From contig NZ_JAUSUR010000008.1 of NCBI RefSeq assembly GCF_030814225.1, positions 62,001 to 126,000 on the forward strand: DNA of 64,000 nucleotides, given 5' to 3'. The stretch is from Breznakia pachnodae (GTDB lineage: Bacteria; Bacillota_I; Bacilli_A; Erysipelotrichales; Erysipelotrichaceae). A program made the translations under genes and the position numbers. Each line of letters starts with the position of its first letter. Position 1 is the stretch's first letter. Shown here piece after piece: positions 34,183 through 43,000 of the stretch. Under the pieces are notes generated by a model that was not told where the DNA came from, searched no databases, and worked only from the letters and a program-made list of their open reading frames with translations.

Positions 34183-34214
34183 TCAAAAAGTGACATGCTA
34201 AGCATTGTCACTTT
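34183..34214 (-). terminator. Terminator at the end of recN
   Basis: A long stem (AAAGTGAC/GTCACTTT with an inner ATGC/GCAT) encloses the recN stop and is followed by a T-run on the minus strand. Confidence 0.75.
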
Positions 34215-35847
34215 GGGTTGACTGATATAGCTCTTTGGCAGCATCCAGTGCCTGTGTACTACTTGAATTACTAGATATCGCTGCTAATTCAATGATTCTT
34301 TCTTCTTCACTTAATTGACGAATCCGACTTACTGTTCTACCATTCTTTTCTTCTTTTTCAACCAAGTAATGATAATTTCCCCAGGCTGCTACTGGAGCAA
34401 GATGAGTAATTGAGAACACTTGTGTATCATTTGCTAACTGTCGCATCTTCTTGCCAATTGCATATGCAACATTACCACTGACACCTGTATCAATTTCATC
34501 AAAAATGATTGTCTGAATATTCTGAAGTTTAGAGAAAATTGATTTTAATCCAAGCATCAAACGTGACAGTTCCCCACCAGATATTACTTTTGTTAACGGT
34601 TTAGGATCTTCACCTTTATTCATAGAGATGTAAAATTCAACTTTATCGATTCCAGTTTTAGAATCTTCAAGTTCAAAATGCACATGAAATTGAGCATTCT
34701 GCAGATGTAAATCGTATAATTCTTTCTGCACTTGTTTTTCTAATTTAATGGAAGCTGATTTACGTTTTTCACTAAGTTTGCTAGCTGCAGTTGTATAGTT
34801 CTCATATGCATAATCAATCTGGCGTTGCTTATCTGCAATATATCCATCACGATTTTCCATAGCAGCAATTTTTTCTTCCATTTCTTCTTTTTTCTTTATT
34901 ACATCTTCGTATGTATGTCCATGCTTGCGCATTAATTTTTGAATATCATATAAACGAGTTTGAACATAATTAAACTTCTCTTCATCATATTCTAAGGTAT
35001 TTGCATATTCTTTTAATGCAATTAAATTTTCGTCTATCAAATAATAAGCATTTAAAAACTCTTCTTTAATTCCCGTAACTGTAGAACTATCTAAATCTTC
35101 CAGTTCTTTTTGTGCTTCATATACTTTTGCATATCCACTTGATTCCAGTATTGAAATAGCAGCATTCAGTTTTGAAGATACCTTTTCAAACGAAGACATT
35201 TCTTTTTGAACCAGTTCAAGTTCTTCCACTTCGTTTTCTTTTAAATCAAAAGATACAATTTCTTCTAATTGATACTTATAAAATTCCAAATCATCCAAGC
35301 TAAATTCTTCATTCATAAGAACATCTAATTCTTTTTGAAGGTTACGATAGTTTTTATATAAATCAATTACTTGATTTACCAAAGTTTCTTCACCTACAAA
35401 ACGATCCAATAACATTAAATGGTTCTTACTATCTAAAAGGTATTGTGAATCATGTTGTGAATGAATATCAATTACATCACCCATAACTTCTTTTATTAAG
35501 GAAACAGTAGTTGTACGATTATTGATTCTGGCAATACTTTTTCCTTCTATATTAAATTCTCGTGAAATTATAATATAATCATCATCTAATGAGAAACCAG
35601 CTTCTTCTAATTTTTTTATACCAGGATGATCCTGTGGTAAATTAACTGTCGCTTCAATAAACGCTTTTTCAGCCCCTTTTTGAATATAACTTGAATTCAC
35701 CCTTGCTCCACACAAAATTGACAGAGCATCAATGAATAACGACTTACCAGCACCTGTTTCACCAGTAAACGATGAAAATGATGAATGAAAGTCCAAATTC
35801 AATTCATCGATTAATACAAAGTTTTTTACATATAGATTTTGGATCAT
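34198..35847 (-). CDS. recN: DNA repair protein RecN
   Basis: This 549-residue SMC-like ATPase acts in double-strand break repair. It has Walker A GETGAGKS near residue 30, two long coiled-coil arms from about 150 to 370, the ABC signature ISGGELSRLMLG near 424 and Walker B IIFDEIDTGVSG near 456. It follows tlyA and dxs as in B. subtilis, but the argR gene usually between tlyA and recN is missing here. The following spo genes of spore formers are also absent. It ends in a terminator. Confidence 0.96.
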   Translation of the reverse strand: MIQNLYVKNFVLIDELNLDFHSSFSSFTGETGAGKSLFIDALSILCGARVNSSYIQKGAEKAFIEATVNLPQDHPGIKKLEEAGFSLDDDYIIISREFNIEGKSIARINNRTTTVSLIKEVMGDVIDIHSQHDSQYLLDSKNHLMLLDRFVGEETLVNQVIDLYKNYRNLQKELDVLMNEEFSLDDLEFYKYQLEEIVSFDLKENEVEELELVQKEMSSFEKVSSKLNAAISILESSGYAKVYEAQKELEDLDSSTVTGIKEEFLNAYYLIDENLIALKEYANTLEYDEEKFNYVQTRLYDIQKLMRKHGHTYEDVIKKKEEMEEKIAAMENRDGYIADKQRQIDYAYENYTTAASKLSEKRKSASIKLEKQVQKELYDLHLQNAQFHVHFELEDSKTGIDKVEFYISMNKGEDPKPLTKVISGGELSRLMLGLKSIFSKLQNIQTIIFDEIDTGVSGNVAYAIGKKMRQLANDTQVFSITHLAPVAAWGNYHYLVEKEEKNGRTVSRIRQLSEEERIIELAAISSNSSSTQALDAAKELYQSTQSDNA

Positions 35848-35861
35848 ATTATAAACCTCCT

Positions 35862-36626
35862 TCAGGAAACGATTTTATCAATATCAATTCCTTTAGAACT
35901 ACCTTCACTTTTTAAATACACTAAATATTCCTGATTTCCTCCACGACCAGTCACTGATGATTTACATAAATCGTTTACATGTAAATCCAAGGACGAAAAG
36001 AAATCAATATAATCTTTCAATAATTTCTTATGTACTTTTTTATTCTTTACAATTCCCTGTTTGTTTAAATGAGCTTTTCCCACCTCAAACTGAGGTTTGA
36101 TTAACAATACACAAACAAAAGGTCTGGTTGCTACACTACATACACTTTCCAGAATTTGCTTGATTGATATAAATGATACATCCATACAGATAAAGTTAAT
36201 TGGCAAATCAAACATTGAAGATTCCAAGTTTTTAGCATTGATTCCTTCCATGTTAGAAATGCGCTTATCTTCTCTTAAATATTGGGCCAACTGATCATGT
36301 CCAACATCCACTGCATATACATGTTTTGCACCTAACTGCAGACATACATCACTAAATCCACCAGTAGAAGCCCCAACATCAAGTACCACTTTATCATGTA
36401 AATCAACTGAGAAAGCCTGAATGGCTTCATACAGCTTAATTCCACCTCTTGAAGCAAAAGAGTGCGTACGTTCAAGAACTTCTATTACATCACCATCTTT
36501 TACGTCATAACTGGGTTTCTTCATTACTTTCCCATTAATTAATATACACCCTTCTTTGATATAATCCTGAGCAAGCGTACGAGTTTTTATTTGCTTTTGA
36601 CTTACTAAAGCAACATCTAATCTCAT
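35862..36626 (-). CDS. tlyA: TlyA family rRNA methyltransferase
   Basis: This 254-residue protein has an N-terminal S4 RNA-binding domain (residues 1-60, MRLDVALVSQKQIKTR) and an FtsJ-like SAM domain with VLDVGASTGGFSD near 80, where GxSTGGF is typical of TlyA/YqxC. Mycobacterial TlyA 2'-O-methylates 16S and 23S rRNA; haemolysin activity was also reported, but ribosome modification is the safer call. Its start overlaps the dxs stop by 4 bases (ATGA). Confidence 0.9.
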   Translation of the reverse strand: MRLDVALVSQKQIKTRTLAQDYIKEGCILINGKVMKKPSYDVKDGDVIEVLERTHSFASRGGIKLYEAIQAFSVDLHDKVVLDVGASTGGFSDVCLQLGAKHVYAVDVGHDQLAQYLREDKRISNMEGINAKNLESSMFDLPINFICMDVSFISIKQILESVCSVATRPFVCVLLIKPQFEVGKAHLNKQGIVKNKKVHKKLLKDYIDFFSSLDLHVNDLCKSSVTGRGGNQEYLVYLKSEGSSKGIDIDKIVS

Positions 36627-38482
36627 GATATTTCCCTTACAATTAAATCAAATAGACTATTAATATCAATATGTTCATGTTTACGCAACTGTGGAATTGA
36701 TCCATGGGTTACATAATGATCACCAATACCAATTCTTTTTACCTGTTTTGCATATCCTTCATCATTTTTGAATTCAAGAATTCCACTAGATAATCCACCA
36801 GCCAACATATCTGTTTCATATACTATTAATGGATTATCATCATTAAACAATGTATGTAACATCTCTGTATCCATCGGTTTTAAGAACCTGGCGTTTACAA
36901 CAGCTATATTAATTTCGTTTACTTTTGCTTTTTGAATAATCTTATCTACATCATCACCATATGCAATCACCGTAGCATCTACTTGATCACAAAATTTCCA
37001 TATTGTCCAAGAACCTAATGCTATTTCTTCAAATGGTTTTGGTTTATATTCAACTGTACCTCTAGGAATCCGTATCATCCATGGGTGATCCTGTTTGAAA
37101 CCTGAATATAATAGATTTCTAGCTTCATCTGCGTCCTTTGGTTGAGTAATAATCAGATTTGGTGTACTTCTGAATGTTGATATATCAAATACACCATGAT
37201 GGGTTTCTCCATCCTCACCAACAATACCAGCACGGTCAACTGCAATCACAACTGGCAAGTCCATTCTTGCTACATCATGATTTACCTGATCGTAAGCACG
37301 TTGTAGAAATGACGAATAAATACTTATAAATGGTTTCTTTTCAGTTGCAGCAAGGGCTGCGGCAAACGTCATTGCATGTTCTTCAGCAATACCACAATCG
37401 AAGAAACGATCAGGATAAGTCTCTGAGAACTTCAACAGCTTTGAACCACTGCACATTGCTGGTGTAAGTGCCACAATCGAAGGGTCATCCTTTGCCAGTT
37501 CCATCAAACCCTCAGAAAGAATACTGCTCCAATCCAAGTGATTGAATGGTACTGAACTTAATGATTGACCGGTTTTTATATTAAACTTACCAACACCATG
37601 CCATTTCCCGCTATCATCATTTTCTGCATATTCATAACCTTTTCCTTTTGTTGTAATTACATGAACAACAATTGGTCCATCATGATTTTTAACTGCATCA
37701 AATACACGAATTAATTCTTTTAAATCATGACCATCTACTGGTCCTATATAATCAAGTCCAAATTCATCAAAGAAAGATGAATCTACAACTGTATTTTTAA
37801 TATTATTTTTTAAATTACGCATTGAATCCAATACGGCATTACCAACTTTATTATGTGATAAATAGTTTGATAAATCACGTTTGAATCCAGTATATCCTTT
37901 ACTGGCACGTAATCGTGTAAATACATGAGACATTGCTCCTACATTCTTGGAAATTGACATCTCATTGTCATTAAATACAATTACCATTTTTCGCTTTTCA
38001 CTACCAATCTGATTCAAAGCTTCAAAACTCATTCCATTGGCCATAGCTCCATCACCAATCACTGGTAATACCTGAAAATCATCATGATTCAAATCTCTGG
38101 CAACAGCAAATCCTAATGCCGCACTTAATGAAGTTGAAGAATGTCCTGCTTCCCATGGATCATGTTCACTCTCATAGCGTTTCTGAAACCCTGCCAATCC
38201 ATCGAATTGACGTAATGTAGGGAAATCTTTTGCTCTTCCTGTAAGGATTTTATGAACATACGATTGATGTCCAACATCATAAATAAACTTATCATTGCTA
38301 GAATTATAAACATAATGCATAGCAAGGGTAAGTTCTACAATTCCTAAGTTACTTGATAAATGACCACCAGTCTTAGAAATAGAATCAATTAAAAAAGTCC
38401 GGATATCTTCTGCTATGACTTCCAGCTCATTAATATTTAATGTTTTAATATCCTTTGGACTTTGTATATCTGTAATCTTCAT
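36623..38482 (-). CDS. dxs: 1-deoxy-D-xylulose-5-phosphate synthase
   Basis: This 619-residue thiamine-diphosphate enzyme condenses pyruvate and glyceraldehyde 3-phosphate, the first step of the MEP isoprenoid pathway. It has GHSSTSLSAALG near residue 114, the ThDP motif GDGAMANG...N near 145-175 (VIGDGAMANGMSFEALN) and catalytic Glu in DCGIAEEHAMTFAA near 363. The C-terminal transketolase domain is complete. It is followed by tlyA (4-base overlap) and preceded by ispA, so the operon links early and late isoprenoid steps. Confidence 0.97.
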   Translation of the reverse strand: MKITDIQSPKDIKTLNINELEVIAEDIRTFLIDSISKTGGHLSSNLGIVELTLAMHYVYNSSNDKFIYDVGHQSYVHKILTGRAKDFPTLRQFDGLAGFQKRYESEHDPWEAGHSSTSLSAALGFAVARDLNHDDFQVLPVIGDGAMANGMSFEALNQIGSEKRKMVIVFNDNEMSISKNVGAMSHVFTRLRASKGYTGFKRDLSNYLSHNKVGNAVLDSMRNLKNNIKNTVVDSSFFDEFGLDYIGPVDGHDLKELIRVFDAVKNHDGPIVVHVITTKGKGYEYAENDDSGKWHGVGKFNIKTGQSLSSVPFNHLDWSSILSEGLMELAKDDPSIVALTPAMCSGSKLLKFSETYPDRFFDCGIAEEHAMTFAAALAATEKKPFISIYSSFLQRAYDQVNHDVARMDLPVVIAVDRAGIVGEDGETHHGVFDISTFRSTPNLIITQPKDADEARNLLYSGFKQDHPWMIRIPRGTVEYKPKPFEEIALGSWTIWKFCDQVDATVIAYGDDVDKIIQKAKVNEINIAVVNARFLKPMDTEMLHTLFNDDNPLIVYETDMLAGGLSSGILEFKNDEGYAKQVKRIGIGDHYVTHGSIPQLRKHEHIDINSLFDLIVREIS

Positions 38483-38492
38483 AATAAGACTC

Positions 38493-39338
38493 CTAATACT
38501 TACGCTCTAACAGTCTTTCCAACTCCTCAATTAATGGATACTTGTCTATCATTAATGTATCCAACAATCCAATCGTTTCTTCCATCAGTTCACTGATAAT
38601 TTCATTACAGCGATCACTTCCTAAAAGTGAAGCATAAGTTACCTTGTTGTTTTTAGCATCGCTATTTGGGTTCTTTCCAAGTTCTTCCTTCGTAGCATAG
38701 ATATCCAACAAATCATCCTGAATTTGGAAAATCACACCTACATTGGTACCAACCTTTTCCCAGACATCTTTATCACCTTGACGATCTGCAACAATACAAG
38801 CAGCAATAAAAGGTAATGTAATTAGTTTACCTGTTTTATGTTTGTTGATTTCCCATAACTTTTCAATTGTACTTTCACCATCGTTATTTGCCATATCGAG
38901 TTCCTGACCATAAATCATTCCACCTAATCCAGCTGCTTTGATTACTTCTTCCACCATCACATGAGTAGATTGAATATTTTCACATGCATTATTAGCATAC
39001 CAAAATGCTTCTGTAAGTAATGCATCACCAGCAAGAATCGCAATATCTTCACCATATTTAATATGACAAGTAGGAACACCACGACGTAGTGTATCATCAT
39101 CCATTGCAGGAAGATCATCATGAATCAAAGAATAAGTATGAATCATTTCCACTGCAATCGCAGAAGATACTCCTTTTTCCTGTGAGATGCGATATGCATC
39201 TAATGCAGAAAAAAGTAAACGAGCACGAAATCGCTTTCCACCACTTAATAACGAATATAATGCTGCTTCTTTTACTTTACCATCAGGAAGACGGTCTAAA
39301 CTATGTTTTAATTTATCTTCAAAATCAATCTTCATCAT
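38493..39338 (-). CDS. ispA: Polyprenyl (farnesyl) diphosphate synthase
   Basis: This 281-residue trans-isoprenyl diphosphate synthase has the first Asp-rich motif DDLPAMDDD near residue 75 and the second QIQDDLLDIY near 210. The xseB-ispA-dxs context points to farnesyl diphosphate synthase, although geranylgeranyl specificity cannot be excluded. GGKRFRAR near 33 binds the allylic substrate. The start overlaps the xseB end by 14 bases; ATG at 39338 or 39335 are both possible. Confidence 0.93.
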   Translation of the reverse strand: MMKIDFEDKLKHSLDRLPDGKVKEAALYSLLSGGKRFRARLLFSALDAYRISQEKGVSSAIAVEMIHTYSLIHDDLPAMDDDTLRRGVPTCHIKYGEDIAILAGDALLTEAFWYANNACENIQSTHVMVEEVIKAAGLGGMIYGQELDMANNDGESTIEKLWEINKHKTGKLITLPFIAACIVADRQGDKDVWEKVGTNVGVIFQIQDDLLDIYATKEELGKNPNSDAKNNKVTYASLLGSDRCNEIISELMEETIGLLDTLMIDKYPLIEELERLLERKY

Positions 39339-39543
39339 TCGAATCCACCTCTTTATACGTTTTTAATAATGTTCCTACTTGATCTTCAAAATAGCGAAGT
39401 TGAGAATCACAACTTTTTACTAAATGTAATCCTTCTTCAAATAATTGAATAGCATCTTCCAACTCAACATCATTTTTTTCTAATTGAGTAACAATCGTAT
39501 CCAAACGATCCATCGACTCTCTAAAACTTTTTTTATTTTCCAT
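39325..39543 (-). CDS. xseB: Exodeoxyribonuclease VII small subunit
   Basis: This 72-residue all-helical protein starts MENKKSFRESMDRLDTIVTQLE and contains LEDAIQLFEEGLHLVKSC, the typical XseB pattern. It forms exonuclease VII with XseA, encoded 4 bases upstream, and degrades single-stranded DNA from both ends. The length is normal for the family. Confidence 0.95.
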   Translation of the reverse strand: MENKKSFRESMDRLDTIVTQLEKNDVELEDAIQLFEEGLHLVKSCDSQLRYFEDQVGTLLKTYKEVDSNDED

Positions 39544-39547
39544 ACGA

Positions 39548-40798
39548 TTACTCCCCTTTTACCTTGGCATCAATAATTCCATCATCAAATCTTATATGAA
39601 GCAAGTCATCCTTTTTAACATCATGGATGCTGCGTACAATAGTTCCATCATCTTTGCTTGTAATACTATATCCACGTTTTAGAATATGTAATGGATTATA
39701 GGCATCAAGCAGTGACATATTTCTTTCTAAATGCTTTTTGTGTTGTTCCACCTGGATACCAGCTATATGTTTGATATGCTGAGCAATCTCATTCAACTGG
39801 TGTCTTTGCTGTTGGAAATACACTTCACTGTGACTAAGACGATTGATATTCATCATCAAACGCATTTTATCATCTTTTAACAGTGCATCACTACTAGTTA
39901 GCACAGGTTTTTCTTTAAAATACTCTATTTGCATTCGTTTGTCTTCTAAAATCGTTTTCATTCGTGTTTCTAACATCCGTGCTTGTGTTTCAATACGATT
40001 TGTCACATCTACAATATTTGGTGTGACCAGTTCAGCTGCAGCGCTTGGCGTAGCTGCTCTCGCATCACTTACATAATCCACTAATGTTGTATCCGTTTCA
40101 TGACCAACACCGCTGACAATGCATGTCTGAGCGTTATAAATCACTCTTGCCAGTTCTTCGCTGTTGAAGCACCATAAATCTTCGATACTTCCACCACCAC
40201 GAACCAGCAATATCAGTTCATGTTTGTTATCAGCTAACTGAACATTACGAATCAAATCCGCTGCCGCCTGTTCACCTTGTACAAGACTAGGATACAGTTT
40301 TACCTTAGCAAGTGGCCAACGTCTTTCAATAATCGATAATACATCCTGAATTGCTGCACCAGTTCTCGCACTAATGACTGCAATATCCATTGGATATTTA
40401 GGAATTGGCTTCTTGTGTACAGCATCAAACAAACCTTCCGCAAGTAACTTCTTCTTCAGTTGTTCAAACGCCAGAAATAAATCACCCACACCATCACTTT
40501 GAATCTTTGTAACATATAATTGAATGTTTCCTTGCGGTTCATAAAGTGAAACACTACAAGTAACAATTACTTTCATTCCTTCTTTTAATGCAAGATTCAT
40601 CTTTTGTGCACTTGTTTTAAACATTACACAATTCATCTTTGCACTGTTATCTTTTAAACTAAAATACAAATGACCACTACGATGATTGGTAAAGTTACTG
40701 ATTTCCCCACTTACCATTAATGTACGTAGTCGCATATCTTGTTCAATAGATTTTTTTAAGTATGAGACAAGGCTACTGACGCGAATTACATCACTCAT
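39548..40798 (-). CDS. xseA: Exodeoxyribonuclease VII large subunit
   Basis: This 416-residue protein has an N-terminal OB-fold (1-100, SGEISNFTNHRSGHLYFSLKD) and a nuclease core with ISARTGAAIQD near residue 140, RGGGSIEDLWCFN near 205, VSGVGHETDTTLVDYVSDARAATPSAAAE near 230-258 and a coiled coil up to about 370. It overlaps nusB by 4 bases (ATGA) and is followed by xseB. Confidence 0.97.
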   Translation of the reverse strand: MSDVIRVSSLVSYLKKSIEQDMRLRTLMVSGEISNFTNHRSGHLYFSLKDNSAKMNCVMFKTSAQKMNLALKEGMKVIVTCSVSLYEPQGNIQLYVTKIQSDGVGDLFLAFEQLKKKLLAEGLFDAVHKKPIPKYPMDIAVISARTGAAIQDVLSIIERRWPLAKVKLYPSLVQGEQAAADLIRNVQLADNKHELILLVRGGGSIEDLWCFNSEELARVIYNAQTCIVSGVGHETDTTLVDYVSDARAATPSAAAELVTPNIVDVTNRIETQARMLETRMKTILEDKRMQIEYFKEKPVLTSSDALLKDDKMRLMMNINRLSHSEVYFQQQRHQLNEIAQHIKHIAGIQVEQHKKHLERNMSLLDAYNPLHILKRGYSITSKDDGTIVRSIHDVKKDDLLHIRFDDGIIDAKVKGE

Positions 40799-41172
40799 AG
40801 TTTGTCCAGTACTCCATTAATAAATTTATAAGTATCATCGTCACAGTACTTTTTAGCCAATACAACTGCTTCATCAATAATCACTTGTCTTTGCGCTGTT
40901 TCAAACTCTATTTCACAAAGTGCAATCACTAAAATTGCCCGTTCGATATAACCCAAACGCTCAAATGTCCAATCATCCTTCAGTACACTGTTGATACGTT
41001 CAACATATGCATCAAGATTTGATGTTGCATCAATTGTTATTGTATACAAAAAAGGACTAACTTTGTTTCCAATTTTCTCATTTTCAAGCAGTACTCGCTT
41101 AATATCTTTTTCTAATAAAAAACTTTGATAGAGACTTGTCATTGCAAGCTCTCTGGTCTCATGACGATTCAT
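40795..41172 (-). CDS. nusB: Transcription antitermination factor NusB
   Basis: This 125-residue helical RNA-binding protein starts MNRHETRELAMTSLYQ (basic RNA-binding N-terminus) and has the C-terminal INGVLDKL. NusB works with S10 on boxA RNA in rRNA operons. The ATG at 41172 is chosen because AAGGAG lies 6 bases upstream. A longer frame from 41190 would put that ribosome site inside the gene. It heads the nusB-xseA-xseB-ispA-dxs-tlyA-recN run. Confidence 0.93.
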   Translation of the reverse strand: MNRHETRELAMTSLYQSFLLEKDIKRVLLENEKIGNKVSPFLYTITIDATSNLDAYVERINSVLKDDWTFERLGYIERAILVIALCEIEFETAQRQVIIDEAVVLAKKYCDDDTYKFINGVLDKL

Positions 41173-41199
41173 ATAAAACTCCTTATCCATACATTTAGT

Positions 41200-41208
41200 A
41201 TTTTACCA
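41200..41208 (-). promoter_or_regulatory. Extended -10 promoter of nusB operon
   Basis: On the minus strand TGG-TAAAAT lies about 28 bases before the nusB ATG. No clear -35; the TACTATT repeats lie just upstream. Confidence 0.5.
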
Positions 41209-41213
41209 TAAAA

Positions 41214-41248
41214 CTACTATTATTTATATTACTATTTACTACTATTTA
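41214..41248. repeat. Short irregular TACTATT repeats upstream of the nusB promoter
   Basis: TACTATT-like units recur at 10-12-base spacing in this AT-only stretch, in the -35 region and beyond. They could be an UP-like element or chance. Confidence 0.35.
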
Positions 41249-41250
41249 GC

Positions 41251-41277
41251 GAAAAAAAAGAATAGTTACCTATTCTT
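41251..41277 (-). terminator. Terminator after the Asp23 gene
   Basis: An 8-bp stem (41258-41265 with 41270-41277) has a 4-base loop and eight T on the minus strand; it contains the stop codon. Confidence 0.9.
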
Positions 41278-41605
41278 TAAAGTCGAATCCACTTACCTTG
41301 ATTGCAACCTCTTCCGCTTCAATATCACACATATGTTTTATATTGTTATAGATATTGTGCTGCAGGTTTGCACAGACTTCCTGAACGTTTGAATTATATT
41401 TCACTTTCACATTCACTAAGATGTGAAGACGTTCGTTTACGACCTTTGAAGTGATACCACTTTTAAAAGGCATTGTGTCAACTAATTCAACACGTTTATC
41501 TTCATCGATACAAATCATCGCGATTGAAGAAAATACATTTGTACTTAATGCGACAATTCCTTTTTCTTTTGTTTGCATTGCAATATATTCTTGTGCCATT
41601 TTCAT
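41270..41605 (-). CDS. Asp23/Gls24 family protein (YqhY-like)
   Basis: This protein of about 110 residues has the Asp23 pattern: GIVALSTNVFSSIAMICI near the start, SKVVNERLHILVNVKVKYNSNVQEVCANLQHNIYNNI, then a hydrophobic C-terminal strand. YqhY of B. subtilis, also next to nusB, affects acetyl-CoA carboxylase activity. No acc genes are near here. Several ATGs compete (41611, 41605, 41599); 41605 is chosen for its 5-base spacing from AAGGA, but this is uncertain. Confidence 0.85.
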   Translation of the reverse strand: MKMAQEYIAMQTKEKGIVALSTNVFSSIAMICIDEDKRVELVDTMPFKSGITSKVVNERLHILVNVKVKYNSNVQEVCANLQHNIYNNIKHMCDIEAEEVAIKVSGFDFKE

Positions 41606-41634
41606 CACCATCCTTACTTATTATAGCATACTTT

Positions 41635-42999
41635 TTAATGAAATATATCTTTTAATAAAGAATGTAGTTCATCGCGATATCCATCACGATAATGCTCAAA
41701 ATCTTTATAGTTAATTACTCTTTGTTCTAACTCGTCCAAGAAATCTGAAAACTTCTCATGAACCAGTGAAATCTTTGAATTATGTACAATCTGAATATCA
41801 TCTACCATACATAACACATCAGCAAATATCTCCATACAGTCTTCTCTGATTGCTTCCGCATCTTTAATTGGAATACCTGAGAAACGTTTCTCATAAGCAT
41901 CCAAATCAACAAGATAACTCTTTAGAACACTCAAGAACAATTGGAAGTCCTCAGCATTATTACCTGGTTCAATTGCAAAAAGAATCCTAAAGAATACAAA
42001 CCATTCATAATCTGCATTCATTTTTCCTAATAGATAATTCCCCATTACTTCATTGAATGGATCATCACCCAAGATACAGGCGCCCATCTCAATTGGCTGT
42101 TCAAAGTCAATTTCAGCATCTTGCAAATGCGAGAATAAATGTAATAACTGAAATATCTGATTATTATCACTTGCACTTTGAATATTCTTTTTAAATATAT
42201 AATGTCCTAGTATGTTAGAAGTTTCTCTTATATCCAAGGTAAAACCAATAGAATCTTCAATTTTCTTTGCACATAAATCATTAATTGCTTTTGATATCAG
42301 ATCCTCAAATGAGATACGGTCCAAGAAACTTGATGACACTTGATTCTCTGTCCCCATTTGATCATAAATGATATGTAACTGTCGATCCACAATAGTAAGA
42401 TTTGCTTTAATGGAAGCCAATAAATCTTTCATCACTCCACCAGCAGCAATATAATTTGTATTTTTATATACTAAACGATGTTCAATATCACCCCAGAATG
42501 AATTAACTAGAGACTTAATCTGCAGTTCAAAGTTTATTTTATGATCACCATTCCCATAATATCCATCAATTCGATAGATTGCAAATCCGTTCTTTTGTGA
42601 TTGAGGTTGATGTGGTTCTAAATCTAAAGCGATGTGACCAAAATTTTCACATGTATAAAATCCATCTTCTTGCTTTACAACAAATAAATCTTTTAATGCT
42701 TTATAAATATGAAATTCATCTTCAATAAAACGACAGTCAATCTTTAATCCAATCAAATCACTTAAGTTTGCTAATATATCTTCTGGCGTATCATATTTTA
42801 AGTAATAACGATTACGAATAATTTTCGCTCTTAAACTATCGCCTTCTTTAATTCTAGTAGTTACATCCAATGCCAAATCACGATCCAAAATTGATAATAA
42901 TGTATATTTTAATTCTTTTCGTATAACTTGATATTCTTCTTTGTTCTGATTCAACAAATCAATGGTGGCATCGATTTTATCAAATAATTCTAGTTTCAT
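41635..42999 (-). CDS. Divergent RelA/SpoT synthetase-domain protein
   Basis: This 454-residue protein's first 200 residues follow the alarmone synthetase fold: R57-A-K59 with a basic stretch, L-S-D81-L-I-G-L-K, and F-E158-L-Q160-I-K followed by FWGDIEHRLVYK (His174). Two family positions differ: the G-Y-R-S-Y-H nucleotide loop reads GFAIYR, and Arg residues in the D-x-x-G-x-R and Q-x-R motifs are Lys. Residues 200-454 are helical and unrecognised. AGGAG lies 8 bases upstream. It may be a weak or altered synthetase, or a binding protein. A full-length Rel is at 49824-52025. Confidence 0.7.
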   Translation of the reverse strand: MKLELFDKIDATIDLLNQNKEEYQVIRKELKYTLLSILDRDLALDVTTRIKEGDSLRAKIIRNRYYLKYDTPEDILANLSDLIGLKIDCRFIEDEFHIYKALKDLFVVKQEDGFYTCENFGHIALDLEPHQPQSQKNGFAIYRIDGYYGNGDHKINFELQIKSLVNSFWGDIEHRLVYKNTNYIAAGGVMKDLLASIKANLTIVDRQLHIIYDQMGTENQVSSSFLDRISFEDLISKAINDLCAKKIEDSIGFTLDIRETSNILGHYIFKKNIQSASDNNQIFQLLHLFSHLQDAEIDFEQPIEMGACILGDDPFNEVMGNYLLGKMNADYEWFVFFRILFAIEPGNNAEDFQLFLSVLKSYLVDLDAYEKRFSGIPIKDAEAIREDCMEIFADVLCMVDDIQIVHNSKISLVHEKFSDFLDELEQRVINYKDFEHYRDGYRDELHSLLKDIFH

Positions 43000-43000
43000 G

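Noticed and set aside
34169..34186. TTG start for dinB at 34186
   Set aside because: The ribosome site AAAGGA lies inside that extension and is well spaced for the ATG at 34168.
41214..41248. TACTATT repeats as a CRISPR or satellite
   Set aside because: Units are too short, irregular and confined to 35 bases upstream of a promoter.
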